Shown: one piece after another, positions 23,112 to 33,293 of the stretch | How positions within the stretch are numbered: the first letter of the stretch is position 1 | Layout of the letters: each line of letters begins with the position of its first letter | Assembly: GCA_947179155.2 (NCBI GenBank) | Contig: OX359266.1 | Coordinates: 44,821,039 to 44,885,038, forward strand | Direction: 5' to 3' | Origin: Hedera helix | Taxonomy: Eukaryota; Streptophyta; Magnoliopsida; Apiales; Araliaceae | DNA: 64,000 nt | Position numbers and translations under genes: made by a program | The notes under the pieces: model-generated | Told to the model about the DNA's origin: nothing | Seen by the model: only the letters and a program-made list of their open reading frames with translations | Database searches by the model: none

Positions 23112-23742
23112 AGTTATTCATAAATTCTCGTGAATTCTACGCTCTGTTAGATACTGGCTCTATCCACTCTTTTATCTCACCTATATGTACTCAACGTTTA
23201 AATTTGACTATTGAAAACTTAAATCTTGTCTTATCAGTTGAAACCTCATTGGGAGAAATACCTATTACATTTACTATCTATAAATCTTGCCTAGTTCAAA
23301 TCAACAACCTCACATTACCTGTTGACCTTATTTCTTTGGAGATGCATGAATTTGATGTGATTTTAGGAATTGATTGGTTGACTACCCATCATGCTAAAAT
23401 TGATTATTTCCATAAGATTATTAGTTTTCATATTCCTAATCAACCTGTCATGCAAATTCAAGCAACTAAACCATTGAAATCTATAACTATTATTTCTAGC
23501 CATAAAGTCATTCGTTTATTGAAAAACGGATGTCAAACCTTTTTAGCCTATGTCATTGATTTGAACAAAAACACGTCAAACTTGAATGATATTCCTATTG
23601 TTAATGAGTTCCTGACGTTTTTCCTGAGGAACTTCCTGGCTTATCCCCAAACCGAGAAATTGAATTCTGTATCGATCTTGAACCCGATACTAAGCCCTTT
23701 TCCAAAGCCCAAATGGCTCCCATAGAACGCCAAGAGATGAAA
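23112..23742 (+). pseudogene. Gypsy aspartic protease and start of the RT region, frameshifted
   Basis: The frame encodes a retropepsin-type protease: catalytic ALLDTGS (codons at 23150-23158), then the second conserved block DVILGIDWL followed by DYFHKII. After about 23610 the frame leaves the expected sequence. The linker to RT (with a VFPEELPGL-type block) continues in another frame, consistent with loss of one base near 23611-23620. A TGA at 23746-23748 then interrupts that second frame. It cannot make a continuous polyprotein. Confidence 0.85.
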
Positions 23743-23744
23743 GT

Positions 23745-25814
23745 TTGATTATTAGATATCGGTATCATTCGAGCGAGGAATACGAGAAGAGTTTTCAAGA
23801 ACTCAAGAGGAGACTTGTTTCAGCTCCTGTTCTGACCATTCCATCAGGATCGGGAGAATTTGTCATATACAGCGATGCTTCAGGCAAAGGTCTAGGCTGT
23901 GTCCTTATGCAACATGGAAAGGTTATAGCCTATGCCTCTCGACAACTCAAAGATTATGAGAAAAATTACCCTACTCATGATCTAGAGTTGGCAGCAGTCG
24001 TTTTCGCGTTGAAGATCTGGAGACACTACTTGTACGGAGAGAAAGTGGATATCTATACGGATCATAAAAGTCTCAAGTATTTCTTCACCCAGAAGGAACT
24101 CAACATGCGACAACGACGTTGGCTTGAGCTGTTGAAGGATTATGATCACACAATCCAGTATCACCCGGGAAAGGCGAACGTTGTAGCTGACGCTTTGAGC
24201 AGAAAATCTTATGCGAGTACAAGTGCACTGCTGACAACACAAAAGCGTATTTTGTACGACTTGCAAAAGATGGAGATAGAGCTAAAGACACCAGGGACCC
24301 ACTCGAAGATTGCTCACGTGCGAGTAGAACCGGCTTTAATCGATAAAATTAAAGCTGCTCAAGCTACCGATCCGGAACTGATGAACATGATGAAGAAAGT
24401 ACAAGAAGGTGTCATCCCCGAAGCAAGAATCGACGAGAAAGGAATACTTCGAGTCAACTCTCGACTCTGTGTTCCTAACGATCCTGAATTGAAGCATAAA
24501 ATCATGATGGAGGCACACAACACGCCATTTGCAATCCACCCAGGAGGTACCAAGATGTATCGAGATCTTCGACATACATTTTGGTGGAACAATATGAAAA
24601 GGGAGATTGCAGAGTTTATCTCAAGGTGCTTAACTTGTCAACGTGTCAAGGCAGAACATCAAGTACCTAAAGGTCCATTACAACCACTTGAGGTTCCCGA
24701 ATGGAAGTGGGAACACATCAATATGGATTTCGTGACGGGTCTTCCCAAAGTTTCTCAAGGCTTAGATGCAATTTGGGTCATCGTAGATAGATTGACCAAA
24801 TCCGCTCATTTCTTGCCTATACGAGAAAACTTTTCACTTGAACGTCTTGCCGGTATGTACATAAATGAGATCGTGAGATTGCATGGCATGCCAGTTTCCA
24901 TAGTTTCTGATCGAGATCCTAGATTCACTTCACGCTTTTGGATCAGTCTACAAAAAGCTATGGGCACTGAACTACGTTTTAGTTCTGTATACCATCCTCA
25001 AACGGACGGACAATCGGAAAGGACGATCCAGACCCTCGAAGATCTTTTGAGACTTTGCGTACTAGATTTCAAAGGAAGTTGGGATAAGTACTTGCCATTG
25101 GTGGAATTTTCCTACAACAACAGTTACCAAGCAAGTATAGGTATGGCTCCATTCGAGGCTTTATATGGACGCAAATGTCGCTCTCCAGTATGTTGGAATG
25201 AGGTAGGAGAAGCAAAACTGTTGGGACTCAAGTTGGTACGCTTGACGACCGAAAAGATCCAAATGATCCGACAACGAATACAGACAGCACAAGAACGACA
25301 AAAGAGTTATGCCGATCTTCATCGGAGAGATGAGAGATTCAACGTCGGAGATCATGTATTCTTACGTGTTTCTCCTTGGAAAGGGGTTACGAGATTCGGA
25401 AAGAGAGGAAAACTCAACCCTCGATTTATTGGCCCATTTGAAATCCTCGATCGGGTGGGAACTGTAGCTTACAGACTAGCCTTACCACCAAGTATGTCTC
25501 GCATCCATAACGTTTTTCACATATCTATGTTACGTAAATATGTGAAGGACCCAAACCACGTCATTGAGTTAGAACCAGACGTTATAGCAGAAGATTTAAC
25601 GTATGAGGAAGTACCTGTTAAGATCCTAGATAAGAAGGAGCAGATCTTACGCTCAAAGGTTATACCTCAAGTTAAGGTTTTATGGAGGAACCAAGATATT
25701 GAGGAAATGACCTGGGAGCTAGAATCTGAGATGAAGTCTAGGTATCCATACCTCTTCGAAATGCCAGGTACGTCAATTTCGGGGACGAAATTTCATAAGG
25801 AGGGGAGGTTGTAA
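23745..25814 (+). CDS. Gypsy RNase H, integrase and chromodomain ORF (RT core deleted)
   Basis: A 689-codon open frame. Residues about 10-155 are RNase H (D44 in YSDAS, E81, D106 in YTDHKSL, D149 in VADALSR). The integrase zinc finger is H258, H265, C295, C298; the catalytic core is D328, D389, E425 with D-x35-E spacing; the C-terminal domain and chromodomain (about 628-670, VKVLW...TWELE) follow. It should be preceded by the RT fingers and palm with a YxDD motif, but none exists: around 23768-23776 sequence resembling the first residues of RT jumps directly to the segment just before RNase H, in a different frame. RNase H and integrase catalytic residues are intact. The ATG at 23745 is fortuitous. 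Confidence 0.88.
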   Translation: MIIRYRYHSSEEYEKSFQELKRRLVSAPVLTIPSGSGEFVIYSDASGKGLGCVLMQHGKVIAYASRQLKDYEKNYPTHDLELAAVVFALKIWRHYLYGEKVDIYTDHKSLKYFFTQKELNMRQRRWLELLKDYDHTIQYHPGKANVVADALSRKSYASTSALLTTQKRILYDLQKMEIELKTPGTHSKIAHVRVEPALIDKIKAAQATDPELMNMMKKVQEGVIPEARIDEKGILRVNSRLCVPNDPELKHKIMMEAHNTPFAIHPGGTKMYRDLRHTFWWNNMKREIAEFISRCLTCQRVKAEHQVPKGPLQPLEVPEWKWEHINMDFVTGLPKVSQGLDAIWVIVDRLTKSAHFLPIRENFSLERLAGMYINEIVRLHGMPVSIVSDRDPRFTSRFWISLQKAMGTELRFSSVYHPQTDGQSERTIQTLEDLLRLCVLDFKGSWDKYLPLVEFSYNNSYQASIGMAPFEALYGRKCRSPVCWNEVGEAKLLGLKLVRLTTEKIQMIRQRIQTAQERQKSYADLHRRDERFNVGDHVFLRVSPWKGVTRFGKRGKLNPRFIGPFEILDRVGTVAYRLALPPSMSRIHNVFHISMLRKYVKDPNHVIELEPDVIAEDLTYEEVPVKILDKKEQILRSKVIPQVKVLWRNQDIEEMTWELESEMKSRYPYLFEMPGTSISGTKFHKEGRL

Positions 25815-28800
25815 GACCCCGAATTTTATGAAATATAAAATTTAATTTTCTTCATATATATTTTTTCATGAAACAGTAAGTGGTTAAATTGACAAAGTTA
25901 AAAGTTAAGGATGTTTCGTGCAAATTATACCTTGTTGGACAATATTCTTTTTGTCGGGGAATATTCGTTTTGTCGGGGAATATTCGTTCTGCCCGTACGA
26001 CGGCGCAATATAATATTCGTGTCGTACGACGGCGCCGAAATAACTAATTATTGGTGGACCCCACAACGGAATAATTGTCGGATATAGAAAACGACAGAAG
26101 TAACCTTTTTAAATAAAAATAGTCAACGGTGTTAACTATTTAAATACTGGTGATAAAAGAATAGTAGCATACGGTAATTTATGGTATTCTACAGTAGCAT
26201 GCGGTACTCTACAGTAGCACACGGTATTGCACAGTGTCTTATATTATTGATCTGAAATTGACACCCTAACTGTTGCACATCATTTCATCAATAATTGTTG
26301 TTGTATAATATTTTATGTTATCAATTCAATAATTGTTGCTACACAGTATTTTGCATTATTGATTCAATAATTGTCATTAAACTGTATTTCATATCATCGA
26401 GTCAATAATTGTTGGTGCACTGTAGTTTAAAATTATTGAATCTAATAATTGTCACAGTAGCAAATACACAGTAATTTATATTATTTAAATTAATAATAAT
26501 CTGTAACATGTTTATTACATTATTGTTATCATTGTTGTAGCATTATTTTATATGTTGGATCCACAGGTAGAATAAATAAAATAAAATAAAATAAAATAAA
26601 TATTATTATTTTTCAAAAGTTACTATTCACTGACGGAAGTTACTGTTCACATCGGAAAAGTTACTCCGGAGTCACTGTTCACTCCCGGAAATCACTATTC
26701 ATCGGCTGACAAAAGTTACTGTTCATTACTGTTCACTTTTTAAAAATTTTAAAGTTACTGTGCAAAGTTACTGTGCAAGTATTGAAATTTTTTTTAAAAA
26801 AAAACGTTTGCGCAGCCTCTCTCACCTACCAAATGCACAGTGCCCACCTACCACGCATAGTACCCCATTTTCCCCTATAAATAGCTTGTTCAGCTGAATA
26901 GAAAAATCACACCTAAAACATAAAATTTTTCTATAAGAATTTTATGAGTTTTCTCTGAGAATAGTAAGGTTATTTTGAGAGTTTGAAAGCCAAAAGGAGT
27001 GCAGAAATTTTTCAAGTAAGTCTTTTATTAAAGAGTAGTAATTTTATAAATTCCTATTTTTCACGGTATTCACAAATCTTCCTTTAGAAGACTCTTCTAT
27101 TAGAAGATTCATTTTTAAAAGCTTTCTTTAGAAGATTTATTTTGAAATATTATTTTAAAAACTATTCTAAAGTTATTATATTATACTACAAAAATTATGT
27201 TAAATATATATAATTTTGATAGTTCATAATATACGAGTTATCATACACTTTGAAATTTATATGTGGTAATTACTAATTTATATTATAAATATATAGGTTG
27301 ATCAACCTCATTTAAATCAATATCCAGTCACGTGTTAAGGTAAGGAATATCATTCTTTTCACACTCTTAAATTTATTACGGTAAGGAGTATCACTCTTTT
27401 CATCATCATAAATGGATATTATTTTCTTTCTTACTTGAAGGGATTATCATTCTTTGATTCTCGAAAATAATATCGTTTCTTTCTTGTGCCATTTATTTCC
27501 ATGTATTAAATTGTGGGAATAACCTTACGGCGCGGTTTACCGCCTGTTGGTGAATAACCTTTTGTATTCATTCCTTATTAATCTTTGAGAATAACCTTAC
27601 GGTGCGGATTATCGCCTGTTTGGTGAATAACTCTTCGTGTTCAAATTCTATTAAATTGTGGGAATAACCTTACGGTGCGGATTACGCCTGTTTGGTGAAT
27701 AACTCTTCGTGTTCAAATTCTATTAAATTGTGGGAATAACCTTACGGTGCGGATTACGCCTGTTTGGTGAATAACTATTCGTATTCAAATTGATGGGAAT
27801 AACCTTACGGTGCGGATTATCGCCTGTTGGTGAATAACCCTTGTTATTTGTCTCGTGTGGAAATAATTTGTCTACACGAATTATCACATGACACTTTTAT
27901 TCCATATTCGTAAGTGATATCATTTTCCTTTATACTCATAAGGGATACCATCTTTTTCATCTTCCATTATTCAAACTTACTATGGTAAGGGATATTAATT
28001 CCCTTCACCTTTTGTTAATCAAACCTGCTACGGTAAGGGATATTACTTTCTTCCATACACCTAAATCGAAACTTATTATGGAACTATTGCTTCTATAATT
28101 CCTGAAAATATTATATGTTCCATAATAGTTGAATTTCATTAGTTCAACTGAACCTTCCTATTTTCTGAACATTTCTATTGAACTGTAATCGTTATTCTGA
28201 ACTGTGGATCTTGAATATCATTTTTAAATTTCACTCCACATCATGTTGGCAATTTGGACATTATTTGAATCTGCACAAAGTAAACTTCCGATACTTATTG
28301 TTTATCCTGTTCTTCTGTTCATCATTTGTATCACTGTTATTTGTATTAATCATCAAGAATCAAGCTGTTGTGAATATCTGTGGCCGGGGGCACAGATGTG
28401 ATATAATTGTTGAACAGATGATAGGTTAAAGGCGATATACTAGGTTAAAGGCGATACATCTGTTCGGTGTCTTTTATGACACGTGGTTAATGTTCTCTTT
28501 GGCCCGTAGTGCAAAGATGAACTGTTGATTGGTATGATTATGACCAAAGGCTGAATCTGGTATAATCATGACCGTTGGTGTTATATTGAATGTCTTTGGC
28601 CCGTAGTGCAAAGACGAACTGTTGATCTGTATGATTATGACCAGGAACTGTGAAGTTGTATTATCTTGACTAATGATATTTCAGATGATAAAAGTTGATG
28701 ATGTTTTTCCTAAAAAGAGAACCGAGTGGACATTATAGTCTGCATTATTCTTCTAATAGATTACTCATTCCGCTGCTATTATTGATCTGAACGTTGTTTA

Positions 28801-29192
28801 AGAATTTAACTGCAGTTTTTGATATAAACCTTGTAGTCTATTGTATTCTATCAAGAACTCAACTGTTGAAGGCTAATGATAAATTATTCGTCATTATCTT
28901 AGTCATGATATTTCTTACTGGGCTATTTGAGCTCACCCTTTCTTTTGTTCCATTGTTTTTCAACAGGAGATGAAAACGTAACGGGGTCTAGCCGGGGGAT
29001 GGAGTGAGAGTCCGAGGAATAGCTATCCTAGTCTTCACGTGTTGTAAAATAGTGTGGCAATAATAGTGAAGACTTAGTTGTGTATTATTATACACTGTAT
29101 TGTTGTACGTTGTGCTTTGTTGTAATAATTTTGTTGCAGTCTTTTGACGACTCAAGTTTGGGCTGTGTGGGCCTAGATTTGGGGGCGTCACA
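25810..29192 (+). repeat. Gypsy LTR, right copy (3383 bp)
   Basis: Same length as 18894-22276 and without a noticed difference. Its 3' end GGCGTCACA is followed immediately by copia zinc-knuckle codons (29193 on). Repeat array at 27517-27841 and TATA-like box at about 26875-26884 correspond to those in the middle LTR. Confidence 0.93.
27517..27841 (+). repeat. 72-bp class repeat array in gypsy LTR, copy 3
   Basis: Same array as 20601-20925, at an offset of 6916 bases. Confidence 0.88.
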
Positions 29193-29194
29193 CT

Positions 29195-30721
29195 AAATGT
29201 CACTTCTGTAAGAAACAATGACATATTCAGAAAGACTGCCCTAAGTTTAGAGAATGGCTTGAAAAGAAAGGTATGTCTTTTAATTATGTGACTTATGAAT
29301 CCTTTTTAATTGACATTCCTTCTGATACATGGTGGCTTGACACTGTTTCTATGGTTCACATTACTAATTCATTGCAGGGATTCCTTTCAAAGAAGTCACT
29401 CCAAAAGGAGGAAAGAACCATTAAAGTTGGCAATGGAGAGTCTATACAAGTTGAAGTTGTAGGAACTCTTCCTTTAGTTTTGGAGAGTGGTTTCATCTTG
29501 TATTTATATGATACTCTTTATATTCCCAGTATGACACGGAATTTAATTTCTGTATCTAAACTTGACGTTAATGATTTTTCGTTTAAGTTTGGGAATAATA
29601 AAATAATTATTTATCATTACTCTCATGTTGTTGGTTCTGGCACTTTAGAGGGAAACCTCTATAAGTTAAATTTGGATAATGTCTTTGTTGAATCCTTATT
29701 AACAATGAATGTGATAGAAAATACCTTTAAAAGCGGAAATAAGAGAAAACTAGATAATGAGAATTCTTCAAAATTGTGGCATCAACGTTTAGGCCATATC
29801 TCAAAAGACAGAATGCAACGTCTTATAAAAGATGGAATTCTTCATTCACTAGATTTCTCTAACTTTGACCATTGTATTGAATGTATAAAAGGAAAATTTG
29901 TGAAAGGTAGTAAGAAAGGAACCACTAGAAGTGGTGCACTCCTTGAGGTGATTCACACTGGCATATGTGGACCATTTTCTCCTGGAATTGGTGGACACAA
30001 ATCTTTCATTACGTTTATTGATGACTATTCTCGCTATACTTATGTTTACCTGATTAATGAAAAATCTGAGTCACTAAATATGTTTAAAATTTTTAAGGCT
30101 GAAGTTGAAAATCAACTTGACCGAAAAATTAAAGTAGTGAGATCAGATAGAGGCGGAGAGTATTATGGTAAACACTCTGACACAGGTCATAGTCGTGGTC
30201 CATTTGCCTTATTTTGTCAAGAAAATGGAATCGTTACTCAATATACAATGCCTGGTACACCGCAACAAAATGGTGTAGCTGAGAGGCGAAATCGTACCCT
30301 TATGGATATGGTATGTAGTATGTTATGCAATTCCAGCTTACCTATATTTTTGTGGACTGAGGCATTAAAGACAACTGTTAATATTTTAAACCGGGTTCCT
30401 AGCAAATCTGTCCCTAAGACTCCTTATGAAATTTGGGCAGGTAGGAAACCTAGTTTAAAATATTTACGGGTATGGGGCTGTCCGGCCGAGGCTAAAATTT
30501 TTAATCCACAGATAAAGAAACTTGACTCTAAAACCATTAGTTGTCATTTTATTGGATATCCTGAGAGATCTAAGGGTTTTCGTTTTTATTGTCCCTCACA
30601 TACTACTAGAATTGTTGAGACTAGGCATGCAGAGTTTTTAGAGAATGGCAATTTAAGTGGGCGTGGTGAGCCTAGAAAATTGATCTTGAAGAAAATAGGA
30701 TTTATGTTCCTTATCCTGTAA
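29195..30721 (+). pseudogene. Copia gag end, protease and integrase (inactivated)
   Basis: Opens with a gag zinc knuckle C-x2-C-x4-H-x4-C whose seventh residue codon is a stop (TGA 29219-29221). The ORF then continues from 29222: protease core WWLDTVSMVHITNS, where the catalytic DTG is DTV; GAG-pre-integrase with HQRLGHISKDRM and CIECIKGK; and an integrase core. In the integrase the first catalytic Asp of the HTD-x-CGP block is Gly (IHTGICGPF), while the second (RSDRGGEY) and the Glu (NGVAERRNR) are kept. The frame shifts near 30660-30700 and stops at 30721, while the continuation lies in the frame of the next ORF. At least four lesions make it dead. Confidence 0.9.
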
Positions 30722-32490
30722 TTCAAGAGGATGAAGCGAATGATGCTTCTGAGATAGCTGAGCCACCACCTAATGTTGAACCCCACATTATTGAAAATCA
30801 TATTCCTGAAATTGTGCAGCCTTTACGTAGGTCCGAAAGACCCAGAAAGCCTGTTAATTTTGATGATTTTATAACATATCTTAATGAGATTGACTATGAT
30901 TCAAGTAAGATTAATGATCCTATTTCCTATAAAGAGGCTATTACGACTGTTCAATCAACTCAATGGCTTGATGCCATGAATGATGAGTTGAAATCAATGG
31001 AGCTTAATAACGTTTGGGATCTTGAAGAATTACCGAGAGGTGTTAAATCTGTTGGTTGTAAGTGGGTCTATAAGACCAAATTAGATCCTAAAGGGAACGT
31101 TGAAAGATATAAAGCTCGATTGGTTGCCAAGGGTTTCACTCAAAAGGAATGTGTGAATTATAATGAAATTTTCTCTCCAGTATCAAGGAAAGATTCATTT
31201 AGAATAGTCATGGCTCTAGTAGCTCATTATGATTTGGAGTTACATCAAATGGATGTTAAAACTGCATTCCTTAATGGTGACTTGCATGAGAATGTCTATA
31301 TGACACAACCAGAAGGTTTTCTGGTTAAAGGCAAGGAACATATGGTATGTAGACTAAATAAATCCATCTATGGGTTAAAACAGGCCTCTCGACAATGGTA
31401 TCTTAAGTTTCATGAGGTGATGAGTAATTTTGATTTTAAGAAAAATATAGTAGATCAATGCATATACTTGAAGGTCAGTGGGAGTAAATTTGTTATTCTT
31501 GTTTTGTATGTTGATGATATACTACTTGCAAGTAATAACTCAGACATGTTGTATGAGACAAAACGTTTTCTTTCTGAAAATTTTGATATGAAGGATCTCG
31601 GTGAAGCCTCTTATGTCATAGGTATTGAAATTCATCGAGATAGGTCTCACGGGATATTAGGATTATCCCAAAGAGCTTATATTGACAAAGTTCTTAACAA
31701 ATACAACATGCAAAATTGCTCCCCTACTGTTGCCCCTGTTGTTAAGGGTGACAAATTTGGCTCATATCAATGTCCTAAGAATCAGTTGGAACGTGATCAA
31801 ATGAATCTTATTCCTTATGCTTTTGTGGCTGGGAGTCTTATGTATGCTCAAGTTTGTACTCGTCCTGATATATCGTATATAACTGGTATGCTTGGACGTT
31901 ACCAATCAAATTCAGGTTTAGATCACTGGAAAGCAGCTAAAAAGGTGTTACGCTACTTACAGGGTACTAAGGATTTTATGCTTACATTCAGAAAAACAGA
32001 TAACCTTGAAGTTGTTGGTTATTCTGATTCTGATTTTGCTAAGTGTAAAGACGAAAAGAAATCTACATCAGGGTACATTTTTATGTTTTCAGGAGGCCCT
32101 ATTTCGTGGAGAAGTCATAAGCAAGAGTTAACTACCACTTCCACGATGATGGCAGAATATGTGGCTTGTTATCATGCTACTTGTCACGCCATATTGTTGA
32201 GGAATCTTATTTCAGGACTTAAGATTGTAGATTCCATTTCAAGGCCATTGAAAATATTTTGCGATAATAATTCTGCTGTTAGTTTTTCCAACAACACAAA
32301 TTTGAGTGGCGCTGGACTGTACCTTGACACTAAGTACTTCTTCGTCAGGGAAAGAGTTGAAGATCAAAATGTTGTCATTAAGTATATTAGTACGCATGAT
32401 ATGTTAGCGGATCCACTTACGAAAGGCTTACCACCCAAACTTTTTTTAGAACATGTTGCCGGCATGGGTTTAACTGGTAGTCTTAATTAG
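30722..32490 (+). pseudogene. Copia reverse transcriptase and RNase H (frame intact, detached from upstream pol)
   Basis: Open from the frameshift to TAA at 32490; the first ATG is at 30814. From that ATG, residues about 60-300 form the RVT_2 domain: KARLVAKGF, QMDVKTAFLNG, SIYGLKQASRQW and the catalytic YVDD at 232-235. RNase H follows at about 400-540 (YSDSDFA, KSTSGY, CDNNSA, the DP-x-TKGL end). In an active copia element this would be the C-terminal part of one Gag-Pol polyprotein. It has no natural start of its own, so it is scored as part of a broken element although the RT catalytic motif survives. Confidence 0.9.
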
Positions 32491-32877
32491 TAAGTTACTT
32501 TGATGTAAGACAACTTAATTTTGAGCTCATTGTTTTGACTTCACATTAGGATTATGGTTTGCTATTCTCTTTATTGTGCACACTTGAGAACTTATGAGCA
32601 AACAGTTATGTTTGGACCATATAAATGAGTTTAAATTATTACCACTTATGTAAACTCTATTCATACCTGTTATGCTTAATGTTAATCCTTGTTTTAATTA
32701 AAGTACTAGTTATGTAACTAATGGGGATCTTGTGTTAATTGTGACACAAAGATTGTATTAATTCATATTGGTGCTTTTGTTTGAACAGGATGTAGTTATT
32801 AAATTAATGCTTGGCCAAATTAATGATTGTAAGCATTATGTTTTGTATATAAAAAGTATTTCGGCCAAGTGGGAGAA

Positions 32878-33293
32878 TGTTAGAATATTTTATTTCCTAA
32901 TGTGGCCTCTACTATTTATGTATTTATTGGGCTTACATATTGTATTAATTTAATTACTTTATTTATGGGTTTGGTAATTATATGACCCATAAGTAATATT
33001 ACTAATAGTATTTGGCATAATGGGCCCTAGGGTTTCATAATCTTGATGGACGATTTTGACCCTTAGCTATTCTATAAATAAAACAGTTAAGGTTTGGTCC
33101 CAATTGTCGTCTCAAGAATTTTATACACACCCATATATCCATCCTAAGATTGAGAGAGACAATTGAAGACCTTCACCCTTAAGCGCAGTGAATACGTGAT
33201 ACGTACGAGATGTCTTCTCTCAATTCATGTAAGTTCTTATTTATATATGTTTATTCTATGAAATAGCACGATCTCATTAATAATTATTTAACA
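32878..33293 (+). repeat. 3' LTR of the copia element
   Basis: Pairs with 7321-7736. It is preceded by the polypurine tract AAGTGGGAGAA and followed by the TSD CCAAT (33294-33298). It can drive read-out transcription into 33.3 kb onward, where no gene lies on the plus strand for 4.4 kb. Confidence 0.93.

Larger units (their letters stand above)
17675..29192 (+). mobile_element. Partial tandem array of a Ty3/gypsy chromovirus (truncated internal, LTR, internal, LTR)
   Basis: Order: integrase end (17675-18893), LTR (18894-22276), internal region (22277-25809), LTR (25810-29192). Segments 17675-22276 and 24591-29192 have equal length (offset 6916), and no difference was noticed by eye across the coding part and LTRs. 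One LTR is shared by the two units, as produced by unequal recombination between LTRs of neighbouring copies or copy-number change of a tandem. The left unit is cut at a microhomology with the LARD LTR; the right LTR abuts copia sequence directly. No TSD pairs the outer ends. Confidence 0.88.
7321..33293 (+). mobile_element. Ty1/copia retrotransposon, 26 kb as it stands because of nested insertions
   Basis: Identical-length LTRs (416 bp, 7321-7736 and 32878-33293) begin TGTTAGAATA and end TTTAACA. Direct repeats CCAAT flank the element at 7316-7320 and 33294-33298, giving a clean 5-bp TSD. A primer-binding site similar to the tRNA-Met complement follows the 5' LTR, and a purine-rich tract (about 32867-32876) precedes the 3' LTR. 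The copia body seen is 7737-7890 plus 29193-32877. The stretch between is other retrotransposons, and the gag gene is missing. About nine differences between the LTRs (all transitions, roughly 2%) by eye mark it as older than the elements inside it. Confidence 0.93.

Noticed and set aside
7886..29197. Single clean insertion of one composite element into copia
   Set aside because: Flanking five bases differ (TGTAT versus CTAAA) and copia gag is missing between them.
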